Source of the DNA: Bacteroides faecis MAJ27 | GTDB lineage: Bacteria > Bacteroidota > Bacteroidia > Bacteroidales > Bacteroidaceae | Assembly: GCF_900106755.1 (NCBI RefSeq) | Contig: NZ_FNNN01000010.1 | Coordinates: forward strand, 62,001-126,000 | DNA: 64,000 nucleotides | Reading direction: 5' to 3' | In this document: positions 47,222 to 56,900 of the stretch, one piece after another | How the letters are laid out: each line of letters begins with the position of its first letter | Numbering within the stretch: position 1 is the stretch's first letter | Notes under the pieces: generated by a model | The model's database searches: none | Told to the model about the DNA's origin: nothing | Seen by the model: only the letters and a program-made list of their open reading frames with translations | Made by a program: the position numbers and the translations under genes

Positions 47222-48640
47222 TTATTCTATAGAAATGGTACGGATACTGTGATTTTCTTTATCGGCGATGTAGAAAGTCTGTGTTTCTTCATCATAAGCG
47301 ATACCGCATGGGTTATCAAAACGTGCTTCTGTTTTTAATTCTCCGTCAATATTGCCATGTACCTTGTTGTCGGAAGAGACACTGCCTCTTCCTGCAAAAA
47401 GAGATACGTTACCGTCGGGAGTGATTTTAAAGATACAATGGTTTCCTCTGTCGCATATATAATAATCATAAATGTTTCCGTCCGGACGAGGATTTTTTAT
47501 GTATTCTTCATTTTTTACAAACGTACCCTGGTAAGGTTCCTGAAAACGGGCGCTTGGACCGGGGGATGGGCTGTAGCCGGGTTCTCCTTCTCTACCGGCA
47601 AATGTGGTCGGCTTCTGAAATTCATTGGTTGCTTTATTATATTGGGATACCAAGATACAGTTACGTCCTGTGATATACATAAATCTTCCGTCCGGATGGA
47701 TACACATAAAAGTACCGGAATCGCTGTTTTCGTATACACCAAATAATTCTACTCCTTTTTTACCGCCGGTTGCAGGATCGTGGACAGCCTTTTGAAGTCC
47801 TCCTTTCCAATAAGTGTTGTAGTAAAGTGATTTATTTAGGGCACAGTAAACATTGTTATATCCTGTGCGGTCATAAACATAGGGGTGAGCTTTTCTGAAT
47901 TCTTCAGATCGCAGAATGTAAGCAATTTCACGGTTGTCTTTATTATTTTGTCCATGATCATCTGATACGAAAAGCGTGTCTCCGGTTGTATCAAAAGACA
48001 TGTATTGCATATTTCTAAATCCTCCCTGTCCGTTGGTAAGAAGAGTTGAAACTTCTTTTGTTTCTAGATTGATTCGACGTATAGGACCGCCTTGACCATT
48101 AATAATTAAGCATTTCTCAATACCAAATGTGTCCATTAATAACCATTGAGGATTTCCGAATCTTGCTTTCTCAAAATTCCCGTCTACGTCAGATGAATTT
48201 CCATTTTCATCTTCGCTACCAACAAGCGTACTTACTGAAGGCTGTAGAGTATAATTAAACTTCTTTTCAAATTCATATTCTATAGGAGCGGTTTTCCCGT
48301 CGGCACTTTCGATTGTTATTTTAATATTACCTTCGAAAGCTTTCGGTGGGACTATACAGTAAATTTCGGTGTTGGTACAGCCGATAGTTGTCGTGTATTG
48401 TCCACCTATTGTGATGTGGATTTTAGAGGGATCAGTCCCGAAATTATCTCCATAGATATGGATTTGAGTACGAAGACTCCCATGATCGGGAGTAAAATCT
48501 GAGAAAACAACCGGCTTAGACGGGTCGTATCCATTGGAACTAATTTTGTCGTCCTGACAGCCGATAAGGCATACGGTCAGAATCAACACCAGTGCCTTAT
48601 ACCAATAGAGGCATCTTTTTTCATGTGTTTTTCTTTTCAT
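47222..48640 (-). CDS. IPT/TIG and NHL-repeat surface lipoprotein
   Basis: A 472-residue lipoprotein (LVLILTVCLIGCQDDK). An IPT/TIG Ig-like domain covers about residues 40-130 (FSDFTPDHGSLRTQIHIYGDNFGTD...). It is followed by NHL/SMP-type beta-propeller repeats (FGNPQWLLMD, DYYICDRGNHCIFKITPDGNVSLFAGRG, NPCGIAYDEETQTFYIADKENHSIRTI). No catalytic residues are recognisable. Proteins of this layout occur next to SusC in several Bacteroides polysaccharide loci and are thought to be surface glycan-binding proteins. It lies 72 bases after GH31 and 20 before SusC. The 72-base gap is the longest in the operon and could hold a second promoter, though I see none clearly. Confidence 0.85.
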   Translation of the reverse strand: MKRKTHEKRCLYWYKALVLILTVCLIGCQDDKISSNGYDPSKPVVFSDFTPDHGSLRTQIHIYGDNFGTDPSKIHITIGGQYTTTIGCTNTEIYCIVPPKAFEGNIKITIESADGKTAPIEYEFEKKFNYTLQPSVSTLVGSEDENGNSSDVDGNFEKARFGNPQWLLMDTFGIEKCLIINGQGGPIRRINLETKEVSTLLTNGQGGFRNMQYMSFDTTGDTLFVSDDHGQNNKDNREIAYILRSEEFRKAHPYVYDRTGYNNVYCALNKSLYYNTYWKGGLQKAVHDPATGGKKGVELFGVYENSDSGTFMCIHPDGRFMYITGRNCILVSQYNKATNEFQKPTTFAGREGEPGYSPSPGPSARFQEPYQGTFVKNEEYIKNPRPDGNIYDYYICDRGNHCIFKITPDGNVSLFAGRGSVSSDNKVHGNIDGELKTEARFDNPCGIAYDEETQTFYIADKENHSIRTISIE

Positions 48641-48712
48641 ATAGTTTTTTTAATTAAGAATAAAATATTGATATTTTTTATATTAAGACTTACGCAATGA
48701 GTGCGCGCTAGT

Positions 48713-50866
48713 TTATAATTTCACTTCGATACCTTCCACAAGACTGCCACTAGCTTGGCAAACGCCTTGGTCTGTGATCACTTTGACGATAGCCATATTT
48801 TTGTTTTCTGTTTTAAATTTGCCTTTTTCGCTAGTCAGTTTTACTATAACTTTGTCGCCTTGTTTTTCGGCTTTGAAGACTTGTTGGCTATAATCTCCTT
48901 TCTTGAATGCCCAACCATCTCCTGCATCCCAGTACATTGATCCATCGGCCTTTCCTTGTTCATCCAGACAAACTAGTAATGTAAGCGGGTCTAATGAATT
49001 TTCTGTAGTATTTTGAATGATCTTTCCGGTAGGAATAATCGAACCGCCACGTATCTTTATCTTTGCTTGATATTTCTCACTATTGTCGCCTTTAACAAGT
49101 GACAGTTCTTTCCAAATGCCTTTCGGCAATGCAGGTTGCTTAGCGTATGCCGGTATAATAAGCAGATTATCACCAATCAAGAATGCTTCTTCTTCGGCAC
49201 GCAACGACAAGTCTTTAGGATCGGCGAAAAAAACAGGTCGCATGATGGGCATACCATTTGTTGAGGCTTCGTGCAGCAGCGTATAATAATAGGGGAGAAG
49301 CATGTATCGACGTTCTAATGCTATCCGTGCAGCATTTTCTACTTCTTGTCCAAATGCCCATGGCTCTTTGTTGTTTGTTCCTGCACAAGCGTGACCACGT
49401 GAGAATGGGTAGAAAGCGCCAACACCAATCCAGTTACCGAATAAGTCGGCATCAGCGTTAAATAGAAAGCCGCCGATATCCGAACCGCTAAATGGTTGAC
49501 CGGACAATCCCAAGGTTAAAGACATGGGGATTGACATTTTCAGATGATCCCACCAAGAGCCGTTATCGCCGGTCCATGTGGCCGCATAGCGCTGACCACC
49601 TAAGAAGTTGGAACGAGTAAGAATAAACGGTCGTCTTTCAGGTCGGGCTTCCATTATGCCTTCTCTGGATGCTTTAACCATTAGAAAACCATAAACATTG
49701 TGATATTGCAGATGTGTTCCTGCAGGCAATTTTCCGCCTCCACGATGGAGATTATCTTCCGGCATTGTTTTGTTGGGAGTATCATTGATTTGTGGTTCAT
49801 TTACATCGTTCCAAACGCCGTCTACCCCTTGTGCCATGAAGTCTTTATATAAATTTCTCCACCATTTATTTACTTTAGGACATGTGAAGTCTGGGAACGC
49901 TGCTGCTCCCGGCCAAGCATCACCATGGAAATTCTTACCGTCTGCAGTTTTTACCCAAACGTCATTTTCGGTTCCAGATTTATAAACGAAGTAGTTGGGG
50001 TCAACTTTGGCTCCCGGGTCAATCATCCATGCGGAATGGAAGCCGCGTATATGCAAATCACGATTAACAGCCTTAGGATTGGGGAAATCTTGCGGATTGA
50101 ATGTGAAAATGCGGTATCCGTCCATATAGTCAATGTCCATCCAGATAACATCACACGGTATTCTCTTGTGTCTGAAAGTGTCTGCAATCTCAATCACGCG
50201 GCTGTCTGGTGAATAAGAGAATCGGCTTTGTTGATAACCTAATGCCCAGCGGGGAATCATTGGCATAGTACCTGTTAGTTCCGATAGTCCGCGAACTACA
50301 GCTTGTGGAGATTCTCTGTCAATGATAAACACCCGGAAAGGTGCCCCTTCACTTCTTAGTTCAATCTTTTCATCTGTACTACTTAATTCAGCTTTCCATG
50401 TGGTGTCGAATAAAATACCGAAGGCTGTTCCGTCTTTTCTAACTCCCATCATCCAGGGATGTGATTGATATAGTCGTGTACCATTATCTACACCGTAAGC
50501 ACCAGAATCTGTATTCCAGAGCTTAATTGTTTTACCATTTCTTAGGAGAGAGCCGGTCACTTCTCCTCCTCCATAGATGCTTGTGCCTTCCGGTATTGTC
50601 AGTGATGCATTCGCTTTACCATCTGTGAGGGAGAATTCGGGAATAAGTATCCAATTGGTAGGAAGCGTACCTTTCTCACGTGGTTCTTTTTCAATAGCGA
50701 ATGAAGGTATTTTCTTTGCGTCAAAACCTTCTGGGATAAATTTGGCGATGCCGTCTCCAACCAATACGCTTTGTTTGATGGATACTTTCTGTGTTGCTGC
50801 GTTTGCCAATAGAGGCAAAGCAGTGAGCAAATATATTGCTACTGTTTTAATAAGAGGATATTTCAT
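48713..50866 (-). CDS. GH31 glycosidase (alpha-glucosidase/alpha-xylosidase family)
   Basis: A 717-residue protein with a cleavable signal peptide (LLTALPLLANA). After an N-terminal beta-sandwich (about 25-190) the GH31 barrel starts at MIPRWALGYQQSRFSY. The nucleophile is Asp354 in VWNDVNEP and the acid/base is Asp434 in WTGDNGSWWDHL. Substrate-pocket segments include VIWMDIDYMDGYR and FSGSDIGGF. No lipobox, so it is likely periplasmic. GH31 mostly contains alpha-glucosidases and alpha-xylosidases, but also alpha-galactosidases and others. Its presence between GH125 and SusC in a mannan operon suggests that the natural substrate carries a non-mannose alpha-linked cap; that is inference. Confidence 0.93.
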   Translation of the reverse strand: MKYPLIKTVAIYLLTALPLLANAATQKVSIKQSVLVGDGIAKFIPEGFDAKKIPSFAIEKEPREKGTLPTNWILIPEFSLTDGKANASLTIPEGTSIYGGGEVTGSLLRNGKTIKLWNTDSGAYGVDNGTRLYQSHPWMMGVRKDGTAFGILFDTTWKAELSSTDEKIELRSEGAPFRVFIIDRESPQAVVRGLSELTGTMPMIPRWALGYQQSRFSYSPDSRVIEIADTFRHKRIPCDVIWMDIDYMDGYRIFTFNPQDFPNPKAVNRDLHIRGFHSAWMIDPGAKVDPNYFVYKSGTENDVWVKTADGKNFHGDAWPGAAAFPDFTCPKVNKWWRNLYKDFMAQGVDGVWNDVNEPQINDTPNKTMPEDNLHRGGGKLPAGTHLQYHNVYGFLMVKASREGIMEARPERRPFILTRSNFLGGQRYAATWTGDNGSWWDHLKMSIPMSLTLGLSGQPFSGSDIGGFLFNADADLFGNWIGVGAFYPFSRGHACAGTNNKEPWAFGQEVENAARIALERRYMLLPYYYTLLHEASTNGMPIMRPVFFADPKDLSLRAEEEAFLIGDNLLIIPAYAKQPALPKGIWKELSLVKGDNSEKYQAKIKIRGGSIIPTGKIIQNTTENSLDPLTLLVCLDEQGKADGSMYWDAGDGWAFKKGDYSQQVFKAEKQGDKVIVKLTSEKGKFKTENKNMAIVKVITDQGVCQASGSLVEGIEVKL

Positions 50867-50914
50867 GTTTTAGTGATTTGAATATTAAATGTTTTTTCGG
50901 GAGTAGATGATTGC

Positions 50915-52381
50915 CTACTGAATACTGTTAAGTAACTCTAGTTTTCCTCCGTTAACTAATTTGAGGATAAGTTCTCCGAATAATGTATTCTGCCATGCAA
51001 ACCAGGCGCGTGTGAATTTTTTCGGGTTATCTTTATGAAAAGATTCGTGCATGAACCCTGTATTTGCATCGGTATCAATCAGCATCTTGATGCATTCCTT
51101 TATTTCCTGATCGTCCTGACTCGTAAATGCTTTCATCATAATGCTCATTGGCCATATCATATCATAACCGATATGTGGACCTCCAATACCTTCACCAGCC
51201 TTCCCTTTGAAGAAGTACGGATTGTCTTCACTCCATACGAAGCGACGGGTATTTTGATAAATAGGGTCATTTACGTCTATATCACCGAGATAGGGCATTG
51301 CCAGTAGACTTGGTACATTTGCATCATCCATCAGGAGATGATTGCCGAATCCGTCCACTTCAAATGCATAGATTGTTCCATACTTAGGATGGTTGTAAGT
51401 AGCATATTGTTTCAAGGCAGTCTCTACTTCTTGTGCCAGTTCAGTGCATTGTACCGCAAGTTCGGTCTGTTGATTAACTGTTTTCAGTATTTCAGCTGCT
51501 TTTCTTAGCGAGGTTACTGCGAAGAAATTTGAAGGGACCAGAAATTGCAGGGTAGTAGCGTCGTCTGAAGGACGGAAAGACGAGACGATTAATCCTGTGG
51601 GATTGACAGGAGCACCGAGTCCATCATTGTTTAATGTATCGAGAGCACGTTCCGTTTTTCTCTGGAACTTATAAGGACCGACTCCTTCTTTTCTCTGCTG
51701 TTCTTTGAATGTTTTTAAGATATTGATAATAGCCTGTATCCATTCATTGTCGAAAATGCTAGCATCTCCTGTTTCTTTCCAATATTGGTAAGCCAGGCGG
51801 ATAGGATAACAAAGAGAATCAATTTCCCATTTGCGCTCATGAAGTTCCGGCTTCATATCGGTTAGGTCTGTCATCCAGTCTCCTCCTTTTGCACCATCGT
51901 TGAAAGCATTTGCATAAGGGTCGATATTGATACATTTGAACTGACGGCGAATAACGCCTTCAAGCATTTTTTTTAATTTAGGGTCTTTGAATGCCAGTTG
52001 GACATAAGGCCATACTTGCGCTCCTGAATCACGAAGCCACATAGCATGAATGTCGCCTGTGTAGACAAAAGTATCCGGTTTGCCGTCGATGGTGCGATAA
52101 TGTACAGTAGTTTCCAGCGTATTGGGAAAACAGTTTTCGAACATCCAGGCAAGTTTGCTGTTTGTCAGCAGTTTTTTTACTCTTACGATTTCTGTTTCTA
52201 CTGCTTCGGAAATAAATAATCGTTCTTTTAGAGCAGGACGTTGACTTTTATATTTTTCGGCAACTGATGCTGGGCTGATAATCATTGTATTGTCTTTGGA
52301 ACAGACGAGGTTAAAGGCATTCATGTAACCTCCTCCGATAAGCAATGCTGCTGTAATTGTACAAAGGCGCATATTTTTCAT
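50915..52381 (-). CDS. GH125 exo-alpha-1,6-mannosidase
   Basis: A 488-residue enzyme from ATG at 52381. A longer frame reaching 52486 overlaps the GH76 gene and adds 35 residues before a normal signal peptide (MKNMRLCTITAALLIGG), so I reject it. GH125 segments: TFVYTGDIHAMWLRDSGAQVWPY with the expected Asp, DPYANAFNDGAKGGDW, the segment LLMDDANVPSLLAMPYLG and GYDMIWPMSIMMKA. Known GH125 enzymes are metal-independent inverting exo-alpha-1,6-mannosidases that finish off unbranched backbone fragments. The signal peptide lacks a clear lipobox, so periplasmic location is likely. It is the second gene of the operon, 44 bases after GH76. Confidence 0.95.
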   Translation of the reverse strand: MKNMRLCTITAALLIGGGYMNAFNLVCSKDNTMIISPASVAEKYKSQRPALKERLFISEAVETEIVRVKKLLTNSKLAWMFENCFPNTLETTVHYRTIDGKPDTFVYTGDIHAMWLRDSGAQVWPYVQLAFKDPKLKKMLEGVIRRQFKCINIDPYANAFNDGAKGGDWMTDLTDMKPELHERKWEIDSLCYPIRLAYQYWKETGDASIFDNEWIQAIINILKTFKEQQRKEGVGPYKFQRKTERALDTLNNDGLGAPVNPTGLIVSSFRPSDDATTLQFLVPSNFFAVTSLRKAAEILKTVNQQTELAVQCTELAQEVETALKQYATYNHPKYGTIYAFEVDGFGNHLLMDDANVPSLLAMPYLGDIDVNDPIYQNTRRFVWSEDNPYFFKGKAGEGIGGPHIGYDMIWPMSIMMKAFTSQDDQEIKECIKMLIDTDANTGFMHESFHKDNPKKFTRAWFAWQNTLFGELILKLVNGGKLELLNSIQ

Positions 52382-52425
52382 TATCTTGGTGTTTTTATTT
52401 TTAGTTGTCGTTTTTTCTAATAATA

Positions 52426-53616
52426 TTATTGGATAGTGGCAAGGCGGGCGTACATTTCTACCATGGCAGCTTGTGTCAGCAACCATTTTCTCTCATCTTT
52501 GCTTTTGCCGCTTAAGTCTGTATTGAACAATCCTTTTTCATCGCGTGCATTATCCCATGCATAGGACAAACTCTTGTTAAAAGCATTAATATAAGTTTTA
52601 TCCTTATCTATCTGGTAAAGTTCGATAAATCCTCTCAGCATAACGGCAGTAAACCAGATATCTCCTTTTTTAAGCATTCTGAAAGCCTCTTCATTGGTTG
52701 CAGGGGTAAAGTCTGTAAAGAAATAGTTGAAGCATTCTTTGGCAATATTTTGAGCATCCTTCAGATAGATAGGATTCTTTGTCAACTGATAGAGCAGGGC
52801 AGCCGATTGCATCATTTGCCCGCTGTTATAAGCGAATTTGGCTTTTCCTATTTTACCGTCGAGGCGAATATTATCAAAGTAGAGATAGTCTGCGGAGTCC
52901 TGTAGGTTTCTTTGGGTCCATTCATACAGTTTCTTTCCTTTTTCAAAATAGCTGCTGTCGTTGGTTGCTTTGAATAGTTTGAGTGCCAGAACCGATCCCG
53001 GAGCATTTGAACAAGTATTTTTGGATTCTTTCTTTTGTTCACACCAGTAGATACCACCTCCCAATATACTGTCAGTTCCACTTTCGATAAATTTCCATAT
53101 TAGTTGGGCTTTATCCAGGTACTTTTGTTCTTGGGTCATTTGATATGTATCGGTAAAGTCGATACCTAACCATACATTATCATCGTAAAACCGATCGGAA
53201 GCTGGAGCAGTCCGGATATATGACGAATAGGCATTGGGTACCCGTTGGGTATCGAAATATTCTTCTAATCCCGGTAATACCCGGCTATCTAATAGTTTCT
53301 TATACTTTTTATCATGTGTGGCTTCGAACAGTGCATTGACTGCGGAGAATGTTCCCGAATACGGCCATAAATAAGAGAATTGGTTGGGAATATTAGCCTG
53401 TTCTTCTGATGCCAGATAAGTGACGGTATGTTGTTCGTCGAAGGGATAGTTTTCTCGGAGTAAAGATGAGTTGTCTACAGAATAATTTAGGTAGAGAGAG
53501 TCCAGTGTTTGCCGGGCTCTGTCCAAGTTTGAGTTAGGTTCTACTTGGGCGGAGGATACACAACCTGTTAATGAGGCTATGCAGGTTATACCTAATAAGA
53601 AATGTAATGATTTCAT
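52426..53616 (-). CDS. GH76 endo-alpha-1,6-mannanase, lipoprotein
   Basis: A 396-residue lipoprotein from ATG at 53616, giving MKSLHFLLGITCIASLTGC; an in-frame ATG seven codons earlier adds only NIILYK. The catalytic (alpha/alpha)6 domain fills nearly the whole mature protein. The paired catalytic Asp are residues 145-146 in RFYDDNVWLGID, and LGGGIYWCEQ is another family segment. First gene of the operon, transcribed away from the HTCS gene. It resembles the second GH76 at 39490 but lacks the N-terminal Ig-like region, so the two may act at different places or on different chain lengths. Confidence 0.93.
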   Translation of the reverse strand: MKSLHFLLGITCIASLTGCVSSAQVEPNSNLDRARQTLDSLYLNYSVDNSSLLRENYPFDEQHTVTYLASEEQANIPNQFSYLWPYSGTFSAVNALFEATHDKKYKKLLDSRVLPGLEEYFDTQRVPNAYSSYIRTAPASDRFYDDNVWLGIDFTDTYQMTQEQKYLDKAQLIWKFIESGTDSILGGGIYWCEQKKESKNTCSNAPGSVLALKLFKATNDSSYFEKGKKLYEWTQRNLQDSADYLYFDNIRLDGKIGKAKFAYNSGQMMQSAALLYQLTKNPIYLKDAQNIAKECFNYFFTDFTPATNEEAFRMLKKGDIWFTAVMLRGFIELYQIDKDKTYINAFNKSLSYAWDNARDEKGLFNTDLSGKSKDERKWLLTQAAMVEMYARLATIQ

Positions 53617-53665
53617 TTTATATAGTATTATATTCATTATTAACTAAAACGTTGATCTCCAATTT

Positions 53666-53689
53666 ACAGGTAGCTGGGAAGCTACCTGT
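53666..53689. other. Hairpin in the mannan operon leader, terminator-like on the opposite strand
   Basis: Arms 53666-53674 and 53681-53689 are perfect nine-base complements around a six-base loop. On the plus strand a T run follows directly (TTTTTGGG), as in an intrinsic terminator. On the minus strand, where the operon leader runs, no U tract follows, so there it would only be a 5'-UTR hairpin. Confidence 0.5.
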
Positions 53690-53759
53690 TTTTGGGTTAC
53701 CTATTTCAAACTACCATCCTTTTATTTTGCTTTTTACCTCATTTTGTCGTTTGATGTTA

Positions 53760-53767
53760 CAAAGGTA
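53760..53767 (-). promoter_or_regulatory. -7 box for the mannan operon
   Basis: TACCTTTG on the minus strand fits the Bacteroidetes TAnnTTTG box, 143 bases before the GH76 start at 53616. The -33 region does not show a good TTTG, which would fit a promoter that depends on an activator such as the HTCS. Confidence 0.5.
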
Positions 53768-53983
53768 CCAGGGTTGGTATAAGATTGTGTACGGACTTGT
53801 GTCATTTGTGTCTACTTGTGATGGAATGGCGCAAAAATAGATATATATGTCTTAAATGCGTACTCTTGTTTTGTTAAATTTCAGATGTCTTGAATGTTTT
53901 CTGTGCAGTTCTTGGACGTTTTCCTGATTTTCTATATCTTTCCGTCGATTTTTATGGCGTGATTTAAAATAAAGAAATGCTAT

Positions 53984-56900
53984 ATGGAAAGACACAGTGA
54001 ATGGACGAAAAAAACTTCTTTTCTTAAACGAATCCTATTTCTGATAGCTTCTTGCCTTTTGATAGGGGCAGAGGCAAATGCTTCTTATAGTTTGCGGCAA
54101 TTCTCCAGTAAGAACGGATTGTCCAATAGCGCTATTCTCTCTCTTTGTCAGGATAGACACGGAGTGATATGGATCGGTTCGTGTGACGGGCTGAATGTTT
54201 ATGATGGCAATTATCTGGGATTATACAAACCTACGAATCTTCAGAATAGCTTTTCCGGCAATCTGATAGAACGGATTATTGAAGCCGATAATGATGTACT
54301 TTGGATACAGACTAATTATGGACTTGACCGCTTCGATACACAAAGGCAGACTATACAAAGTTTCAAGGATTTTAAGTATATCAACCGTATGGCGAGAAGT
54401 CCGGAAGACGATTTCTTTATAATAAAGGATGACGGCTATATTTATTATTATCAACCGGAGTTGAAAGAATTCTGCAAACTGGACGTGAAGAAAATACATT
54501 TTGAGGAAGTACAGCAGATGTCTATTGATAATTCCGGCGTTCTCTGGATTTTCTCTTCGGACAATGATAACCGGAGCTATGTGATAGAAAAGAATGAAAA
54601 TCAGATCAAGCTGGTTCCCTGCAATCATTTAAATCATTCGGAAAAGCTTCTGTGGACATTTGTAGATGGAGATTTAATCTATTTTGTAGATAGTACCTAT
54701 GCGTTTTATGAGTACGATCTGAATAGCCATAATAAATATTTTATAGCGGATCTGGAAGAGGAGATTCAGCATCGTGGCGATATCTCATCTATCATTAAGC
54801 AGAAAAACGATTATTATATTGGTTTTAAAAGCAGCGGACTGATTCAGCTGAAATATTTGCCGGATTCGAAGGTGAAGTATGCTATACAGTCCATTAATAT
54901 TCAGTCGGGCATCTTCTGCCTGATGAAAGACCGGTTTCAGGATATTATCTGGGTAGGGGCTGACGGACAAGGCATATATATGTATTTTACGGATGAATTT
55001 TCTATTGAAAATGTGTTGCTGGACGTACCGGAATATCGGGTAAATAACCCTGTCCGGGCATTGTTCCTTGATCATGAACAGACCTTGTGGATAGGCACAA
55101 AGGGGGGAGGCATTCTAAGGATGATGGACTTTCATCCTGACAGGGAGACATTGCCGCAGGCAGAGAGAATTCTGGCGAACAATAGTGCATTGATGGATAA
55201 CTCAGTCTATAGTTTTGCTCCGGGCAGACGAAATTCATTATGGATTGGTACGGAAGACGGACTGAACTATTATTCTTACCTCACGAGAAGGATAGAAGAA
55301 TTTCCGGTTATAGCGGATGGTAAAAAAGTGAAGTATGTGCATTCCATCTGTGAGACGAATGATAGTACATTATGGGTTGTTTCGGCAGGTGAGGGCATTG
55401 TGAAAATCACTTTAGAGGCTTCTTCGTCCTTGCCGAAAGTGAAGTCGGCACAACGTTTTACTTTGGATGGAGGAAAGAGAAACTCTAATTATTTCTTTGT
55501 CTCCTATCAGGAGAATGATTCGACTATCTGGTTTGGTAATCGCGGATATGGTGCATATAAGATGAATACACGCACCAATCAACTAACCCCTTGCCGCATT
55601 GACGATGTGGTGAAGAATCAGACGGTGAATGATATTTTTGCCATTCATAAAAATGACGAAGGATACTGGTTTGGCACGAGCTTCGGATTAACCCGGCTTT
55701 ATCAGGGTGAATACAGGGTATATAACGAGACTGACGGCTTCCCCAACAATACGATTCATGGTATATTGGAAGGAAGGGATAATAATTTGTGGCTCAGTAC
55801 CAATCAGGGGATGGTGCGGTTCAATGTTCGCGAGAATACAGTACAGACCTACCGCCAGCAAGGTGACCTAGAAGTGATTGAGTTCAGTGATGGTGCTTTC
55901 TTTAAGGACCAGCAGACAGGTACGCTATTCTTTGGCGGGACAAACGGATTCATTACAATTACCGAGAACGATCATATGTCAGAAGAATATATGCCTCCTT
56001 TGCATTTCAACCGTTTGTCTATTTTTGGTAAAGAATGTAATATCTATGATTTCCTGCAAGGACCCAAGCAAGAGACTCTGGTGCTTGACTATAGCCAGAA
56101 CTTCTTCAATCTGTCTTTTCTGGCAGTCGATTATATCAATGGCAATAATTATACTTACTCTTATAAGATAGATGGATTGAGTGACAGCTGGATTGAGAAC
56201 GGACTTTCTACAGTAGCTGTTTTTTCCAATCTGTCACCGGGAGAATACACCTTACTGGTGAAATACCGGAGCAATATAACCGGACAGGAGAGTGAACCTT
56301 TTTCATTGCTCATTCGTATCATTCCCCCCTGGTATATGACTACCTGGGCCTACGCTTTTTATTTCCTGCTGTTTATTCTGTTGATTCTCGAGTCTGTCTG
56401 GATGATAATAAGGCATTATCGTAGAAAGCGGAATGTGATGATTGAACAGATGAACCGCCAGCAACGCGAGGAGTTGTACGAATCAAAACTACGCTTCTTT
56501 ACGAACATAACACATGAATTCTGTACCCCACTGACATTAATTAATGGTCCGTGTGAAAAGATTCTTTCCTATAGCAGGGTAGATGGTTATGTGCGTAAGT
56601 ATGCTACGATGATTCAGCAGAATGCATTGAAACTGAATGCGCTGATTCTGGAACTGATCGAATTCCGTCGGCTGGAAACGGGAAATAAAGTCCTGAAGAT
56701 TAAGCCGGTTCCTGTCACAGAACAGATACGCACCATTGCGGAATCATTCGGAGAACTGGCTGAAAGCCGGAAACTGAATTATCGTTTGCAGATTGAGAAC
56801 GGAGTGTATTGGAATACAGACATCAGCTGTCTGAGCAAGATTGTCAATAACCTGATTTCTAATGCTTTCAAGTATACTCCGGAAAATGGTACCATAACGG

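Larger units (their letters stand above)
53617..53983. other. Divergent control region between the mannan operon and its HTCS gene
   Basis: This 367-base gap holds a -7 box for the operon (53760-53767, minus strand), a nine-base-pair hairpin in the predicted operon leader, and AT-rich sequence before the HTCS start. The HTCS AraC-type domain would be expected to bind upstream of the operon -7 box, roughly 53780-53850. I see no convincing direct repeat there. No gene is present. Confidence 0.5.

Noticed and set aside
52382-52486. 35-residue N-terminal extension of the GH125 enzyme overlapping the GH76 gene
   Set aside because: It would precede a normal signal peptide and consists of sequence that already encodes the GH76 C-terminus.
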